A DNA stretch of 64,000 bases from Gardnerella swidsinskii (GTDB lineage: Bacteria > Actinomycetota > Actinomycetes > Actinomycetales > Bifidobacteriaceae). This document shows positions 54,016 to 62,740 of the stretch, piece by piece. A model generated the notes under the pieces. That model ran no database searches, was not told the DNA's origin, and saw only the letters and a list, made by a program, of their open reading frames with translations. Made by a program: the position numbers and the translations under genes. The stretch is taken from the NCBI RefSeq assembly GCF_003397705.1, contig NZ_QJVB01000001.1:248001-312000 (forward strand), read 5' to 3'. Numbering within the stretch: the first letter of the stretch is position 1; every line of letters begins with the position of its first letter.

Positions 54016-55188
54016 ATGGGTTATGAATCGGTGAGTGCGGTACTCGTATTAGTCATCCTCGTAGCCTTATGGTTCGGGTGGTTGCCTAAACGCACGGTTA
54101 ACGGCATGAAGTCTATGCTTGAGCATCGCGAGGATAGGTTTTCACCAACACTTCATCTTGTAGGTGAGTGGAGTACTGCGCGCATTTGCGACGGTACTAG
54201 TATGTTGGCAAAAGGGGCTTGTATGCAACCGACACAACAAAAACGAACATTAACTCCTGAATATATTGCGCGCATTCGCGCTGCTAGGCGTGCTGCAATA
54301 CGCCGTCGTTGTGTGTTGGTAGTTGCGCTTGCTGCCTTGACTTTTGTCGTATTCTTAGCAGGATGCTCTGGTATATTTTCTCCAGTTTTTGCTCTTATTC
54401 CTGGAGCTATGTTGGCAGTAGTGCTTTATTTTGGAGCTCGTGCTTCTAAGCATGCTCGTGCTTGGGAGGTGCGTATTGCAACAATGCGCGCTGCTTCGAA
54501 ATGCAAAGCTGAGGATGAGCTGTGCGAACGCCACAATAGTGCTGTTATACGCCAGTTGAAAGATTATTCTTCTGCATCTGATTCTGATTTTAATGGAGAA
54601 ATCAACAGTAGTGATGCGATTTCTCAAAACGACAGTGCTGAATATTCTGTATCTCAGACTGTAGTGCCTGTTCGAAATGATGCGTCTCGTGACAATACTG
54701 AAACTTCGGTTATGGAGCAGAGCGAAATTCGTGTTGCGTTACATCGTGCGGAGCAAGAGCGCAATGCAGCGTTGCGTGAGCGTTTGTATAAAGAAGAATC
54801 TGAATCTAAAGAGTCTAATATCGTTGAGGCGGAAAATAAAGACGCATACGATTCTTCTAACGCTTTTGTGGCTTCGGAGCAAAACTATCAGTCTAATCAA
54901 GATTTAATTTCGTTCTCGCTTGATTCACAAACTAAGTCTGATTCAGGTAATGCTAATTTAGCATCTCGTACTCCAGAAAGTTTGGAAATTAAGTCAACTA
55001 AGCAAGTAGTTAAAGCTGTACCAGTTGCTAATGTTGATAATGCCAATGACGCTGCTAATTTTGCTGCTACAAACTCTTCTCAGTTCCACGAAAAAGAAAA
55101 AGTGAGCGAAGTGGATGCTCCAGAGAGTTCTGAAGACTCACTCGGCGTGGCAAATTTGCATGATGTTCTTGCTCGTCGAAATGTATGA
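54016..55188 (+). CDS. SepX/GlpR-like membrane protein
   Basis: The 390-residue product has an N-terminal membrane segment (~5-24, VSAVLVLVILVALWFGWLPK), a basic HREDRFSPTLHLV stretch, an Arg-rich patch (RIRAARRAAIRRR) and two more membrane segments (~102-145). This order matches the actinobacterial GlpR/SepX family, membrane components of the divisome. The C-terminal ~240 residues are acidic, Ser/Asn-rich and disordered. The identification rests on layout and short motifs, so it is moderate. The product is followed by the CIRCE-controlled groES. Confidence 0.55.
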   Translation: MGYESVSAVLVLVILVALWFGWLPKRTVNGMKSMLEHREDRFSPTLHLVGEWSTARICDGTSMLAKGACMQPTQQKRTLTPEYIARIRAARRAAIRRRCVLVVALAALTFVVFLAGCSGIFSPVFALIPGAMLAVVLYFGARASKHARAWEVRIATMRAASKCKAEDELCERHNSAVIRQLKDYSSASDSDFNGEINSSDAISQNDSAEYSVSQTVVPVRNDASRDNTETSVMEQSEIRVALHRAEQERNAALRERLYKEESESKESNIVEAENKDAYDSSNAFVASEQNYQSNQDLISFSLDSQTKSDSGNANLASRTPESLEIKSTKQVVKAVPVANVDNANDAANFAATNSSQFHEKEKVSEVDAPESSEDSLGVANLHDVLARRNV

Positions 55189-55220
55189 TTTAAGAGTTTT
55201 CTAAAAATTTTCTTAAAAGA

Positions 55221-55247
55221 TTAGCACTCGAGTTGTTAGAGTGCTAA
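55221..55247. promoter_or_regulatory. CIRCE element (HrcA operator)
   Basis: TTAGCACTC-N9-GAGTGCTAA matches the CIRCE consensus perfectly. It lies 113 bases before the groES start and indicates repression by HrcA, relieved on heat shock. Confidence 0.95.
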
Positions 55248-55360
55248 ATTCGCGGTATTATGAGGCATAGAGCGTAAGTGCGGTTGCGGACGTGATCGTC
55301 AGCCTCGTCGGATTGTTTCTTGCGTACGAAATAGTATCTCTTATGAAAGGGGTGGCAACA

Positions 55361-55654
55361 GTGTCGATTAAGCTCACACCGTTGGAGGATAAGATTATTG
55401 TTAAGCAAGCTCAAGCGGAAACTCAGACTGCTTCTGGCTTGTATATTCCAGATAATGCCAAGGAAAAGCCACAGCAGGGTGAAGTTCTTGCCGTAGGTCC
55501 TGGTCGTCGCGACGATAAGGGCGAGCGCATTCCTATGGATGTTAAGGTTGGAGACAAGGTCCTTTATTCCAAGTACGGCGGAACTGAAGTGCATTATGAA
55601 GGTGAGGACTACTTAATCGTGTCTTCTCGTGATGTGCTTGCAATTCTTGGCTAG
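55361..55654 (+). CDS. groES: Co-chaperonin GroES
   Basis: This 97-residue protein is the GroEL lid. It reads [41 protein letters not shown] (in pieces), with the mobile loop [47 protein letters not shown] and the [14 protein letters not shown] end. The start is GTG at 55361 with AAAGGGG upstream. groEL does not follow; a terminator does, so GroES is encoded alone, as in some other actinobacteria. Confidence 0.97.
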   Translation: MSIKLTPLEDKIIVKQAQAETQTASGLYIPDNAKEKPQQGEVLAVGPGRRDDKGERIPMDVKVGDKVLYSKYGGTEVHYEGEDYLIVSSRDVLAILG

Positions 55655-55682
55655 TATTTAGCCGGTTGAAACAATAAAACTT

Positions 55683-55722
55683 ACGCTGGAAATGACGGAA
55701 ACGTTGTTCCCAGCGTTTTTTA
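55683..55722 (+). terminator. Terminator after groES
   Basis: ACGCTGG pairs with CCAGCGT (with an adjacent AA/TT), followed by TTTTT. Confidence 0.88.
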
Positions 55723-55760
55723 TTGCGGTACGTAAGAATGTCTGTGGAATATTTGGATAG

Positions 55761-55800
55761 GCGGCAGAAACTTTACGTGGTTGTAAGGTTTTGGTCGGAT
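55761..55800. repeat. Dispersed intergenic repeat, copy C (inverted)
   Basis: The reverse complement holds ATCCGACCAAAA and the exact 16-mer GTAAAGTTTCTGCCGC (55761-55776), in the same order as copy B but closer together. Confidence 0.65.
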
Positions 55801-55833
55801 TTTTGCTATTGCACAGTTAAGGCATGTGTGGAG

Positions 55834-55839
55834 TATGAT
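55834..55839 (+). promoter_or_regulatory. -10-like TATGAT before hisC
   Basis: TATGAT ends 8 bases before the ATG at 55848. GGAG in the gap could be a ribosome binding site, so a leaderless start is less certain here. Confidence 0.35.
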
Positions 55840-55847
55840 GGAGAAGT

Positions 55848-56945
55848 ATGACATACAAACACCGCAATATTGTAGATACAATTCCTAGCTACAAGCAGGG
55901 TAAGCCAGCTCCTAAATTGGACGGCATTCGTGCGTATAAGATTTCTAGTAACGAAAATCCTTATGAGCCTTTGCAAAGCGTAAAAGAAGCGATTTCAAAT
56001 CGCGCTCTTAATGTAATAAACCGTTACCCTAATATGTGTGGCACAGAAGTTGTTGAAGAACTTGCCAAGCGTTTTGGTGTGACTGCAGACGAAGTCGTGC
56101 TTGGTTGCGGCTCTACGGAAGTTATTACGCAGCTTGTTGACTTGGTTGCAGGTCCGGGAGATGAGGTCATATATCCTTGGAGAAGCTTTGAAGCTTATCC
56201 GATTATTGTGACTGGAGCTGGTGCTACAAGCGTTCAGATTCCTAACCGTGCTGATGGTTCCCATGATATTGACGCTATGATTGCGGCTATTAGCGATCGC
56301 ACGCGTTTGGTTATTTTGAATAATCCTAATAATCCAACTTCTGCTTCACTTAGCGAGAAGGAAGCTCGCAAGGTGTTAGATGCTGTGCCAAGCGACGTTC
56401 TTGTACTTATTGACGAAGCTTATGTGCAGTTTAACACAGCAAAAGGCACTGCAAATGGCATAAAGCTGTACCATGAGTATCCAAATGTAGTTGTTGCTCA
56501 AACATTCTCCAAGGCTTATGGATTGGCAGGTTTGCGCATTGGCTATGGTATTGCTCCGGCTGAAGTCGTAGACGGTATGCGTAAAGTTGCTGTGCCATTT
56601 GGAGTGTCTCAAATAGCGCAGGTCGCAGCTTTGGCTTCTTTGGAAGATGAAGCAAGCAAGGAGATGAGTACTCGTGTTGCATCTCTCGTTGCTGAGCGCG
56701 AGCGCATTGTTGAAGCTTTACGCGAGCAAGGCTGGAATATTGAGGATGCGTACGCAAACTTCTTCTGGATGCCATTTGGGGCAGATACTGAGAAAGTAAC
56801 AGAACATTTTATTGCTGCAGGATTGTCTGTTCGCGCTTTTGCTGGTGAAGGTATTCGCATTAGTATCGGCGAGCGCGAGGCTAATGACAGAGTTTTGACA
56901 GTTTGCGAAAATTTAAAAAAAGAGGGTTTTTCGCTAAATAACTAG
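55848..56945 (+). CDS. hisC: Histidinol-phosphate/aromatic aminotransferase
   Basis: This 365-residue fold-type I PLP aminotransferase resembles HisC and the related aromatic transaminase Pat of actinobacteria. It has KISSNENPYEPL, VVLGCGSTEVITQLV, YPWRSFEAYPIIV, the LNNPNNPTSASLS cofactor loop, VLIDEAYVQF and the lysine-containing TFSKAYGLAGLRIGYGIA, then IRISIGEREANDRVL. HisC acts in histidine synthesis and Pat in phenylalanine/tyrosine transamination; sequence motifs alone do not separate them, and no other his gene is present in the window. Confidence 0.88.
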   Translation: MTYKHRNIVDTIPSYKQGKPAPKLDGIRAYKISSNENPYEPLQSVKEAISNRALNVINRYPNMCGTEVVEELAKRFGVTADEVVLGCGSTEVITQLVDLVAGPGDEVIYPWRSFEAYPIIVTGAGATSVQIPNRADGSHDIDAMIAAISDRTRLVILNNPNNPTSASLSEKEARKVLDAVPSDVLVLIDEAYVQFNTAKGTANGIKLYHEYPNVVVAQTFSKAYGLAGLRIGYGIAPAEVVDGMRKVAVPFGVSQIAQVAALASLEDEASKEMSTRVASLVAERERIVEALREQGWNIEDAYANFFWMPFGADTEKVTEHFIAAGLSVRAFAGEGIRISIGEREANDRVLTVCENLKKEGFSLNN

Positions 56946-56985
56946 CTTTTTTGCATAAAAGTTTTGCTTTCGGCGTGTCTTAATC

Positions 56986-57014
56986 TTGCATTAGTCGCGA
57001 TTTCGTGGCAAAAT
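56986..57014 (+). promoter_or_regulatory. Promoter for the tRNA-rpmG cluster
   Basis: TTGCAT and CAAAAT are spaced by 17 bases, about 43 bases before tRNA-Tyr. Confidence 0.4.
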
Positions 57015-57056
57015 AACAAAGTTGCCGTTTGAAGTTCACTTCTTACGGAGACTGCT

Positions 57057-57138
57057 GGCGGGTTTCCCAAGTGGTCAAAGGGAGCTGACTGTAAATCAGC
57101 CGCTTCGTGCTTCAGTGGTTCGAATCCACTACCCGCCA
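57057..57138 (+). tRNA. tRNA-Tyr (GTA)
   Basis: Acceptor GGCGGGT/ACCCGCC, anticodon stem GCTGA/TCAGC with loop CTGTAAA (GTA), a long variable arm and T-loop TTCGAAT. Length is 82 bases. Confidence 0.95.
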
Positions 57139-57139
57139 C

Positions 57140-57211
<72 letters not shown>

Positions 57212-57215
57212 CTCT

Positions 57216-57289
57216 GGCGGGGTAGCTCAGCTGGCTAGAGCGTACGACTCATAATCGTAAGGTCAAGAGTTCGAGTCTCTTCCTCGCTA
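57216..57289 (+). tRNA. tRNA-Met (CAT), elongator type
   Basis: Anticodon stem TACGA/TCGTA encloses CTCATAA (CAT). It lacks the three G-C pairs of initiator tRNA, so it is an elongator, or an Ile-CAU type if modified. Acceptor GGCGGGG/CCTCGCT uses two G-T pairs. Confidence 0.9.
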
Positions 57290-57342
57290 CAACGGCCAGT
57301 AGGAGACTGGCTGGCCAATAATGAATTGTAGAGGTGAACGAA

Positions 57343-57513
57343 ATGGCAAGCAAGAGCGCCGACATCCGTCCGGGCATTACGATGGCATGCACGGAGTGCA
57401 AAGAGCGTAATTACATCACGACGAAGAATCGTCGCAATACGCCTGATCGTCTTGAGTTGAACAAGTTCTGCCCACGCTGTGGCAAGCATACGCTTCATCG
57501 CGAGACTCGCTGA
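57343..57513 (+). CDS. rpmG: 50S ribosomal protein L33, zinc-binding type
   Basis: This 56-residue protein reads [33 protein letters not shown] (in pieces), then [20 protein letters not shown]. The two CxxC pairs (Cys16/19 and Cys43/46) make it the zinc-binding (C+) form of L33. GAGGTG lies before the ATG. It is 53 bases after tRNA-Met and probably on the same transcript; the arrangement of tRNAs followed by rpmG is common in actinobacteria. A terminator follows at 57587. Confidence 0.96.
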   Translation: MASKSADIRPGITMACTECKERNYITTKNRRNTPDRLELNKFCPRCGKHTLHRETR

Positions 57514-57586
57514 ATCTTCAGCTTACTGCGCTCACGATTTTGGCTTGTTTAAGCTTATTGCTAGTTGCGCAGATTTTATGCTTATT

Positions 57587-57609
57587 ACCCCGCTTAATGC
57601 GGGGTTTTT
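57587..57609 (+). terminator. Terminator after rpmG
   Basis: ACCCCGC pairs perfectly with GCGGGGT around TTAAT, followed by TTTT. Confidence 0.93.
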
Positions 57610-57624
57610 GTTATTTATTGCTGT

Positions 57625-57630
57625 TAATAT
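57625..57630 (+). promoter_or_regulatory. -10 TAATAT, predicted leaderless murB start
   Basis: TAATAT ends 7 bases before the ATG at 57638 and there is only ~30 bp between the preceding terminator and the gene. The short space leaves little room for a leader. Confidence 0.55.
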
Positions 57631-57637
57631 TTAAACC

Positions 57638-58909
57638 ATGAGTATGCAAGCATCTTTAGTAAATAATCCATCCTTTGCAGATATAACAACTGTTGGCGTA
57701 GGTGGCAAAATTGCGCGTTTTATAGAGCCAAAAAGTCGCGTTGCTGTTATTGAAGCGGTAGAAGATGCTGATGAAGCTGGTTTGCCTTTATGTGTTATCG
57801 GTGGCGGCTCTAATATGCTTGTTAGCGATGAGGATTTCAACGGCGTTGTTGTGCGAGATGCTAGACGTGATATTCATGTGCTTGATGAAGCAGCACCTTC
57901 AGAAGATGGCATTGATTTGCAAAGTGGTGCTCATTTAGTGCATATCAATGCTGAAGCTGGTTGTAATTGGGATGATTTTGTTTCACATACGATTTCTCTT
58001 GGCTTAGAGGGTGTAGAAGGTCTTTCTGGCATACCTGGCACTGTTGGGGCTTCTGTTGTACAAAATATTGGCGCTTATGGTCAAGAAGTATCTCAAAGTG
58101 TTACTTCCGTAGAAGTTTGGGATCGCGAAACAAAATCAACTATGGAGTTGCAAAAGGATGCTTTAAATTTTGGGTATCGCACTTCATTGCTTAAAAAAAG
58201 TATGTACTCTTCAGTAGGAGTCCCTGCGGATTCGTATTTTCCTACTCCTCGTTACGTTGTACTGTCTGTTACTTTTTGTTTGAAGCATAATTCAACCGGC
58301 GTTGTTTCTCATTCGCAATTAGCTAATGCTTTGCACGTAGAATTGGGTGAGCGCATGCAAACAGCAGCAATACGTCGTGAAGTTTTGCGCGTTCGTGCCT
58401 CTAAAGGCATGCTTGAGGATGCTTCTCGTTACGATAAGCTGTGGATGCGTGGTACAAAGTGTGCTGAAGGTGTTGAATTTGCTTTGCGATTGCAAAGTGA
58501 AGACTATGTTACTGGCGAATTTTTAGAGAGCGATAATATTTACAGTGATCGTCATAGTTGCGGTAGTTTCTTTATGAATCCAATACTTAGTACTAGTGAA
58601 GCCGATACTTTGCCAGAAGATGCTCCTAAATTTGATGCAATTATGCAAGATGGATCGCATGGTATAAAGACTTCTGCAGCTTGGCTTATTGACCATGCTG
58701 GATTCCATAAGGGTTTTAGGCTTATAGAAAATGGGAAACCTTCGCCTGCGGGGCTTTCTTCATTGCATACTTTGGCACTTACCAATCGTAATAATGCTTC
58801 TTGTGACGATATTGCAAATTTGGCAAAAACTATTATCCGTGGTGTGCAAAGTAAGTTTGGTGTAACGCTTATTCCTGAACCTGTTGTAATAAATATTTCT
58901 ATAAACTGA
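57638..58909 (+). CDS. murB: UDP-N-acetylenolpyruvoylglucosamine reductase
   Basis: MurB reduces the MurA product to UDP-MurNAc using FAD and NADPH. The 423-residue protein shows TVGVGGKIARF, the FAD-binding VIGGGSNMLVSDEDFNGVVV, GLEGVEGLSGIPGTVGASVVQNIGAYGQEV, GYRTSLLK, and the catalytic Ser in CGSFFMNPIL, then TSAAWLIDHAGFHKGF. The insertion between ~205 and 300 makes it longer than the E. coli enzyme (342). A hairpin at 58987 may end the transcript. Confidence 0.94.
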   Translation: MSMQASLVNNPSFADITTVGVGGKIARFIEPKSRVAVIEAVEDADEAGLPLCVIGGGSNMLVSDEDFNGVVVRDARRDIHVLDEAAPSEDGIDLQSGAHLVHINAEAGCNWDDFVSHTISLGLEGVEGLSGIPGTVGASVVQNIGAYGQEVSQSVTSVEVWDRETKSTMELQKDALNFGYRTSLLKKSMYSSVGVPADSYFPTPRYVVLSVTFCLKHNSTGVVSHSQLANALHVELGERMQTAAIRREVLRVRASKGMLEDASRYDKLWMRGTKCAEGVEFALRLQSEDYVTGEFLESDNIYSDRHSCGSFFMNPILSTSEADTLPEDAPKFDAIMQDGSHGIKTSAAWLIDHAGFHKGFRLIENGKPSPAGLSSLHTLALTNRNNASCDDIANLAKTIIRGVQSKFGVTLIPEPVVINISIN

Positions 58910-58986
58910 AAATTTTACGAATATGATGCGTTTTATGCAGTAATATATAAGTTTATTATTTAAATTTTCACAAATAATAAAGGAAC

Positions 58987-59006
58987 ACACGGTAAAACTA
59001 CCGTGT
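58987..59006 (+). terminator. Hairpin after murB
   Basis: ACACGGTA pairs perfectly with TACCGTGT around AAAC. It is followed by AAGCAATGTTTTG rather than a clean T run, so it may be a weak terminator or an operator. Confidence 0.4.
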
Positions 59007-59199
59007 AAGCAATGTTTTGTGTAATATTTACCTACATTATCTATATAAATTTTTTATTTAATTACATTTACAGGAATAAATAAAGAAAATTAAGTAGAAA
59101 TTTTATATAGGTGAAGTCGCAACTGTTTCGCAAATTTGTCGATGCGCTTCTGATTGCGGCATACCTTTATACCTATACCTCAACGAAAGTGCGTTTATT

Positions 59200-60831
59200 A
59201 TGCAAATATGGAGAAAAAAGTCTGTTGAACAGACTATCGCTGAGACTATGGATGGTGAACGCCATCTTAAACGTACATTAAATGCTTGGGATTTGGCAGT
59301 TATGGGTGTTGCTGTCGCTGTTGGTGCCGGTATTTTCTCTGTTGGCGCTCAGGCTGCAGCATTTCATGCTGGTCCTGCTGTAATTATTAGCTTTATTATT
59401 GCAGGCATTGTATGCGGTTCTGCTGCAATGTGTTACGCAGAATTTGCTTCTATGATTCCAGTTGCTGGATCTGCTTATACGTTTACATATACTACAGTTG
59501 GTGAGCTTATTGCTTGGATTATTGGCTGGGATATGATCCTAGAAATGCTGATGGCTGGCTCAGTAATTTCAAAGTATTGGGGCGTTTATCTTAACGATTT
59601 AATGAAGCTTTTCGGTTTGAATATGACCACAAGTTTTAACTTAGGTGGTTTCACTATTGATGTTGCTCCGATTATAATCGTTGCATTCTTTACAACTATG
59701 CTTGTCCTTGGAACTAAGCTTTCTGCACGCTTCGACGGCGCTTTAACAATCTTGAAGATTGGTATCGTTCTATTCGTGGTTGTTGTGGGCTTCTTCTACA
59801 TTAAAGCTTCCAACTTTACGCCATTTGTGCCACCTGCAACCGACGCTGCAAGTGTAAAGGGAATAGAAGTCTCTGGGGTTATGGCACAGCCTTTGTGGCA
59901 GTGGGTAACAGGCATGCAGCCAGCTGTTTATGGCGTTCCAGGTATTCTTTCCGGCGCGGCTCTCGTGTTCTTCGCATTCATCGGTTTTGATGTTGTTGCA
60001 ACAACAGCAGAAGAAACTAAGGATCCGCACAAGAACATTCCACGAGGCATTGGCCTTGGTTTGTTTATCGTTACTGTTCTTTACATCCTCGTCGCAGTCG
60101 TAACAACTGGTATGGTTTCCTATAAGGATTTGGCAAAGCAAGCCGCTCCTTCGCTTTCTACAAGTTTCGAACTTGTGGGTGCTACTTGGGCTGCAAAGAT
60201 TATTTCCCTCGGTATTGTTATTGGTTTAACAACCGTTGTGATGGTGCTTTTGCTCGGTCTTACGCGCATTATCTTCGCTGTGAGCCGCGATGGCTTGCTT
60301 CCACGTAGCTTCTCTAAGGTAAGCAAGCGTGGTATTCCTGCAAGACTTCAGATTGTTGCTGGTATTGTCGTGGCAGTCGTTGCTTCCACTCTCGATATTG
60401 GCATTCTTTCCGACATGGTGAACATTGGTACGCTTTCTGCATTCCTGCTTGTTTCTGCTGGTGTGCCGATTATGCGTATGCGCAGACCAGATTTGCACCG
60501 TTCATTTAGCGTTCCTGGCAATCCATGGCTTCCGCTGTTTGCAGCACTTTCTACATTCTGGCTCATGCTTAACTTGTCTGTATTGACTTGGATTCGTTTT
60601 GCAGTGTGGCTGGCAATAGGCTTTGCGGTATACTTCGGCTACTCTTACCGCAATTCTTTGCTTGGCAGGCAGTTACGTAAAGCTAAGCAGCTCGGTGTTC
60701 CGGTTGAAACTTTGTTTGCTCAAGATGCTGCTGCTGCAGAGAAGGTAGCTGAAGGAGAAACAGAGGAGCAGGCTCGTGCAGAAGCTCAAGCTGAGGCGAC
60801 TGCTGCAGCCTCGCAAGATAGTCAAAATTAA
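59200..60831 (+). CDS. APC-family amino acid permease
   Basis: This 543-residue protein is a twelve-span amino acid transporter of the cationic-type (CAT/YfnA) group. It has LNAWDLAVMGVAVAVGAGIFSVGAQAA with the unwound TM1 glycine motif, AMCYAEFASMIPVAGSAYTFTY, FFAFIGFDVVATTAEETKDPHKNIPRGIGLGL and RIIFAVSRDGLLPRSFSKV. The C-terminal tail is Ala/Glu-rich. The substrate is unknown. The ATG at 59200 lacks an obvious ribosome binding site. Confidence 0.92.
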   Translation: MQIWRKKSVEQTIAETMDGERHLKRTLNAWDLAVMGVAVAVGAGIFSVGAQAAAFHAGPAVIISFIIAGIVCGSAAMCYAEFASMIPVAGSAYTFTYTTVGELIAWIIGWDMILEMLMAGSVISKYWGVYLNDLMKLFGLNMTTSFNLGGFTIDVAPIIIVAFFTTMLVLGTKLSARFDGALTILKIGIVLFVVVVGFFYIKASNFTPFVPPATDAASVKGIEVSGVMAQPLWQWVTGMQPAVYGVPGILSGAALVFFAFIGFDVVATTAEETKDPHKNIPRGIGLGLFIVTVLYILVAVVTTGMVSYKDLAKQAAPSLSTSFELVGATWAAKIISLGIVIGLTTVVMVLLLGLTRIIFAVSRDGLLPRSFSKVSKRGIPARLQIVAGIVVAVVASTLDIGILSDMVNIGTLSAFLLVSAGVPIMRMRRPDLHRSFSVPGNPWLPLFAALSTFWLMLNLSVLTWIRFAVWLAIGFAVYFGYSYRNSLLGRQLRKAKQLGVPVETLFAQDAAAAEKVAEGETEEQARAEAQAEATAAASQDSQN

Positions 60832-60851
60832 TAAATTATTTATTTAGCAAG

Positions 60852-60888
60852 AAGTCGGCATACGGTTATATCGCATGCCGACTTTTTG
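60852..60888 (+). terminator. Terminator after the permease
   Basis: AAGTCGGCAT pairs perfectly with ATGCCGACTT around a 13-base loop, followed by TTTG. Confidence 0.88.
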
Positions 60889-60912
60889 TGTCATAGACTT
60901 TTCAAAAATGTT

Positions 60913-60918
60913 CTATAA
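60913..60918 (+). promoter_or_regulatory. -10 TATAAT for fdxA
   Basis: A consensus -10 lies 35 bases before the ATG. The -35 is not clear. Confidence 0.5.
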
Positions 60919-60953
60919 TAGAAAAGTTGCATAAAAGCAGAAAGGAGGGCGTT

Positions 60954-61286
60954 ATGCCATATGTAATCGCAGAGCCTTGTGTTGATGTAAAAGACAAAGC
61001 GTGTGTAGATGAATGCCCTGTAGACTGCATTTATGAAGGCGATCGAACGCTTTATATTAACCCAAACGAGTGTGTGGATTGTGGAGCTTGTGAACCGGCT
61101 TGCCCAGTAGAAGCTATTTTTTATGAAGATGATTTGCCAGAAGACTGGGAGTGGTATCGCGATGCTGCGGTTGATTATTTCGACAAGCTCGGAGATTTGG
61201 GAGGAGCTACAGATGCTGGAGCTTCCGGATGGGATGAAGCTCGCGTTGCAGCCTTGCCTCCGCGTTCAGATAAAGCAAGTAATTAA
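60954..61286 (+). CDS. fdxA: Ferredoxin, 3Fe-4S/4Fe-4S type
   Basis: This 110-residue electron carrier has the seven-iron ferredoxin layout: PYVIAEPCVDVKDKACVDECPVDCIYEGDRTLYINPNECVDC in pieces, then GACEPACPVEAIFYEDDLPEDW. In the first group the middle ligand position has the wider spacing typical of a 3Fe-4S site; CVDCGACEPACP binds the 4Fe-4S cluster. The YFD-x-LGDLGGA tail is typical of actinobacterial FdxA. AAAGGAGGG precedes the ATG at 60954. It is convergent with dinB. Confidence 0.95.
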   Translation: MPYVIAEPCVDVKDKACVDECPVDCIYEGDRTLYINPNECVDCGACEPACPVEAIFYEDDLPEDWEWYRDAAVDYFDKLGDLGGATDAGASGWDEARVAALPPRSDKASN

Positions 61287-61320
61287 TTATTTGCAAAGTA
61301 TTATTTAATGTGGCGCGAGT

Positions 61321-62631
61321 TTACAATCCAATGTGGGCAGCGTTGTTGCCGTATTTTTTGCGAACGGCATCTAAAGCGTGTTCTGCGCGACGCAATCTAG
61401 TATTTTTATTCATTGTGGACATGATGTTTTGTGTAGGATTTTTAGATTCGCGAGTATTTTCCTCCAGAATATCGTTTAGAGAAGGCTGAAGTGAAACTTT
61501 GTTTGCTGGCACAAGATTATTCGCTGTAACACCAGCTAAACGAACTGGGCTTAAAAGCTTTGTGTTATTGCCTCCAAGAATGTAATTATGCACAGTTGGA
61601 TTAGCTTTAGAAAGCAAAACAACGACATGCTCGTAAAACTCGTGTGTTGAATCAGTTGCGTTTTGCAAAGTAGAAGATCTAGTAACATAATGCAAGTCGC
61701 CAAAGCGTAGTTTTAACGTTATAGTGCGTGCCATAAGTTTTCTGTTTCGCAACTGTTGAGTTACTTCGCTGCAGCATTGCTGTAGTAATTGTTTAACAGC
61801 ATTCTCGTTCGTGGTATCTGTATCAAGAGTTCGCTCAGTTCCAATGGATTTTTCAGGGGCATGTGCAGTCACAGTGCGCTCGTCTATGCCCCTAACTGAT
61901 TGATATATCATTCTTGCTAAGATTTGCGAACCCGTTATGCGAGTAAGCGTTGCTTCGTCAACATTTTTAAGCGACGCAACAGTAGATAAGCCCCAATCCT
62001 CAAGCTTATGTATTAAAGATGAGCCAATTCCTGGTATTGCGCGCAATGGCATTATTGACACAAAATCTTCATTACATTTTTGCGGAATAAGAAGCATTCC
62101 GTTAGGTTTTGCGTTAGTTGAAGCCATCTTTGCAATAAGTTTATTGCTGGCAATGCCAACCGAGCATGTAATATGATACTTTTCAAATACTTCTTTTCGT
62201 ACCCAAGTTCCAATATTTACAGGCGATTTCCACTGTAATAAAGCCGATTTAACATTCATATAGCATTCGTCAACAGAAACTTTTTCAACTTGATTAGTAA
62301 TATGCAAAAAAATATTTTCAAAAATACTTTTGGAAACGCTTGAATAGTAAGGAATGTCAACTGGCAAGAAAACTCCTTGTGGACAAAGATTTCTAGCTTT
62401 AACAACGGGCATAGCGGAATTAACGCCGTAAGCGCGCGCTTCGTAGCTTGCTGCAGAAACAACAGCGCGATTGCCTGTGCCGATAATAAGCGGCTTTCCT
62501 TTAAGCTCCGGGTGTCTTGCAACTTCTAAAGAAGCATAAAATGCATCCATGTCGACATGAAGTATGTTACAACCTGAGGTGTCGTGCCCCCAATCACGTT
62601 TCGCTGCTTGTACTCTCGGTGCTGTACTCAT
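61321..62631 (-). CDS. dinB: DNA polymerase IV (translesion, Y-family)
   Basis: This 436-residue Y-family polymerase copies past DNA lesions. The catalytic metal ligands are in NILHVDMDAFYASLE and KVSVDECYMNV; CSVGIASNKLIAKMASTNAKPNG and IPGIGSSLIHKLEDWGL follow, then the little-finger domain (IGTERTLDTDT). The C-terminal ~55 residues are polar and lack a clear clamp-binding motif. The ATG at 62631 fits a -10 (TATTAT) ending six bases upstream, overlapped by an SOS box. A longer frame start at 62649 would lie inside the promoter. Confidence 0.94.
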   Translation of the reverse strand: MSTAPRVQAAKRDWGHDTSGCNILHVDMDAFYASLEVARHPELKGKPLIIGTGNRAVVSAASYEARAYGVNSAMPVVKARNLCPQGVFLPVDIPYYSSVSKSIFENIFLHITNQVEKVSVDECYMNVKSALLQWKSPVNIGTWVRKEVFEKYHITCSVGIASNKLIAKMASTNAKPNGMLLIPQKCNEDFVSIMPLRAIPGIGSSLIHKLEDWGLSTVASLKNVDEATLTRITGSQILARMIYQSVRGIDERTVTAHAPEKSIGTERTLDTDTTNENAVKQLLQQCCSEVTQQLRNRKLMARTITLKLRFGDLHYVTRSSTLQNATDSTHEFYEHVVVLLSKANPTVHNYILGGNNTKLLSPVRLAGVTANNLVPANKVSLQPSLNDILEENTRESKNPTQNIMSTMNKNTRLRRAEHALDAVRKKYGNNAAHIGL

Positions 62632-62637
62632 AAGTTT

Positions 62638-62643
62638 ATAATA
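62638..62643 (-). promoter_or_regulatory. -10 TATTAT of dinB
   Basis: On the minus strand TATTAT ends 6 bases before the dinB ATG, predicting a leaderless mRNA. The adjoining SOS box overlaps its upstream edge. Confidence 0.55.
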
Positions 62644-62657
62644 GAACAAACGTTCGA
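62642..62657. promoter_or_regulatory. SOS box (LexA operator) for dinB
   Basis: On the minus strand TCGAACGTTTGTTCTA matches the actinobacterial TCGAAC-N4-GTTCGA consensus in 10 of 12 fixed positions. It touches the -10, so LexA would occlude the promoter. Confidence 0.8.
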
Positions 62658-62740
62658 TTTTATGGAAAAAATTTGTGGATTAAACTAATGTTTTTGTAAA
62701 AAAGCGTATGTCGAATCAATATTCATGTAGGGTTGTTGCT

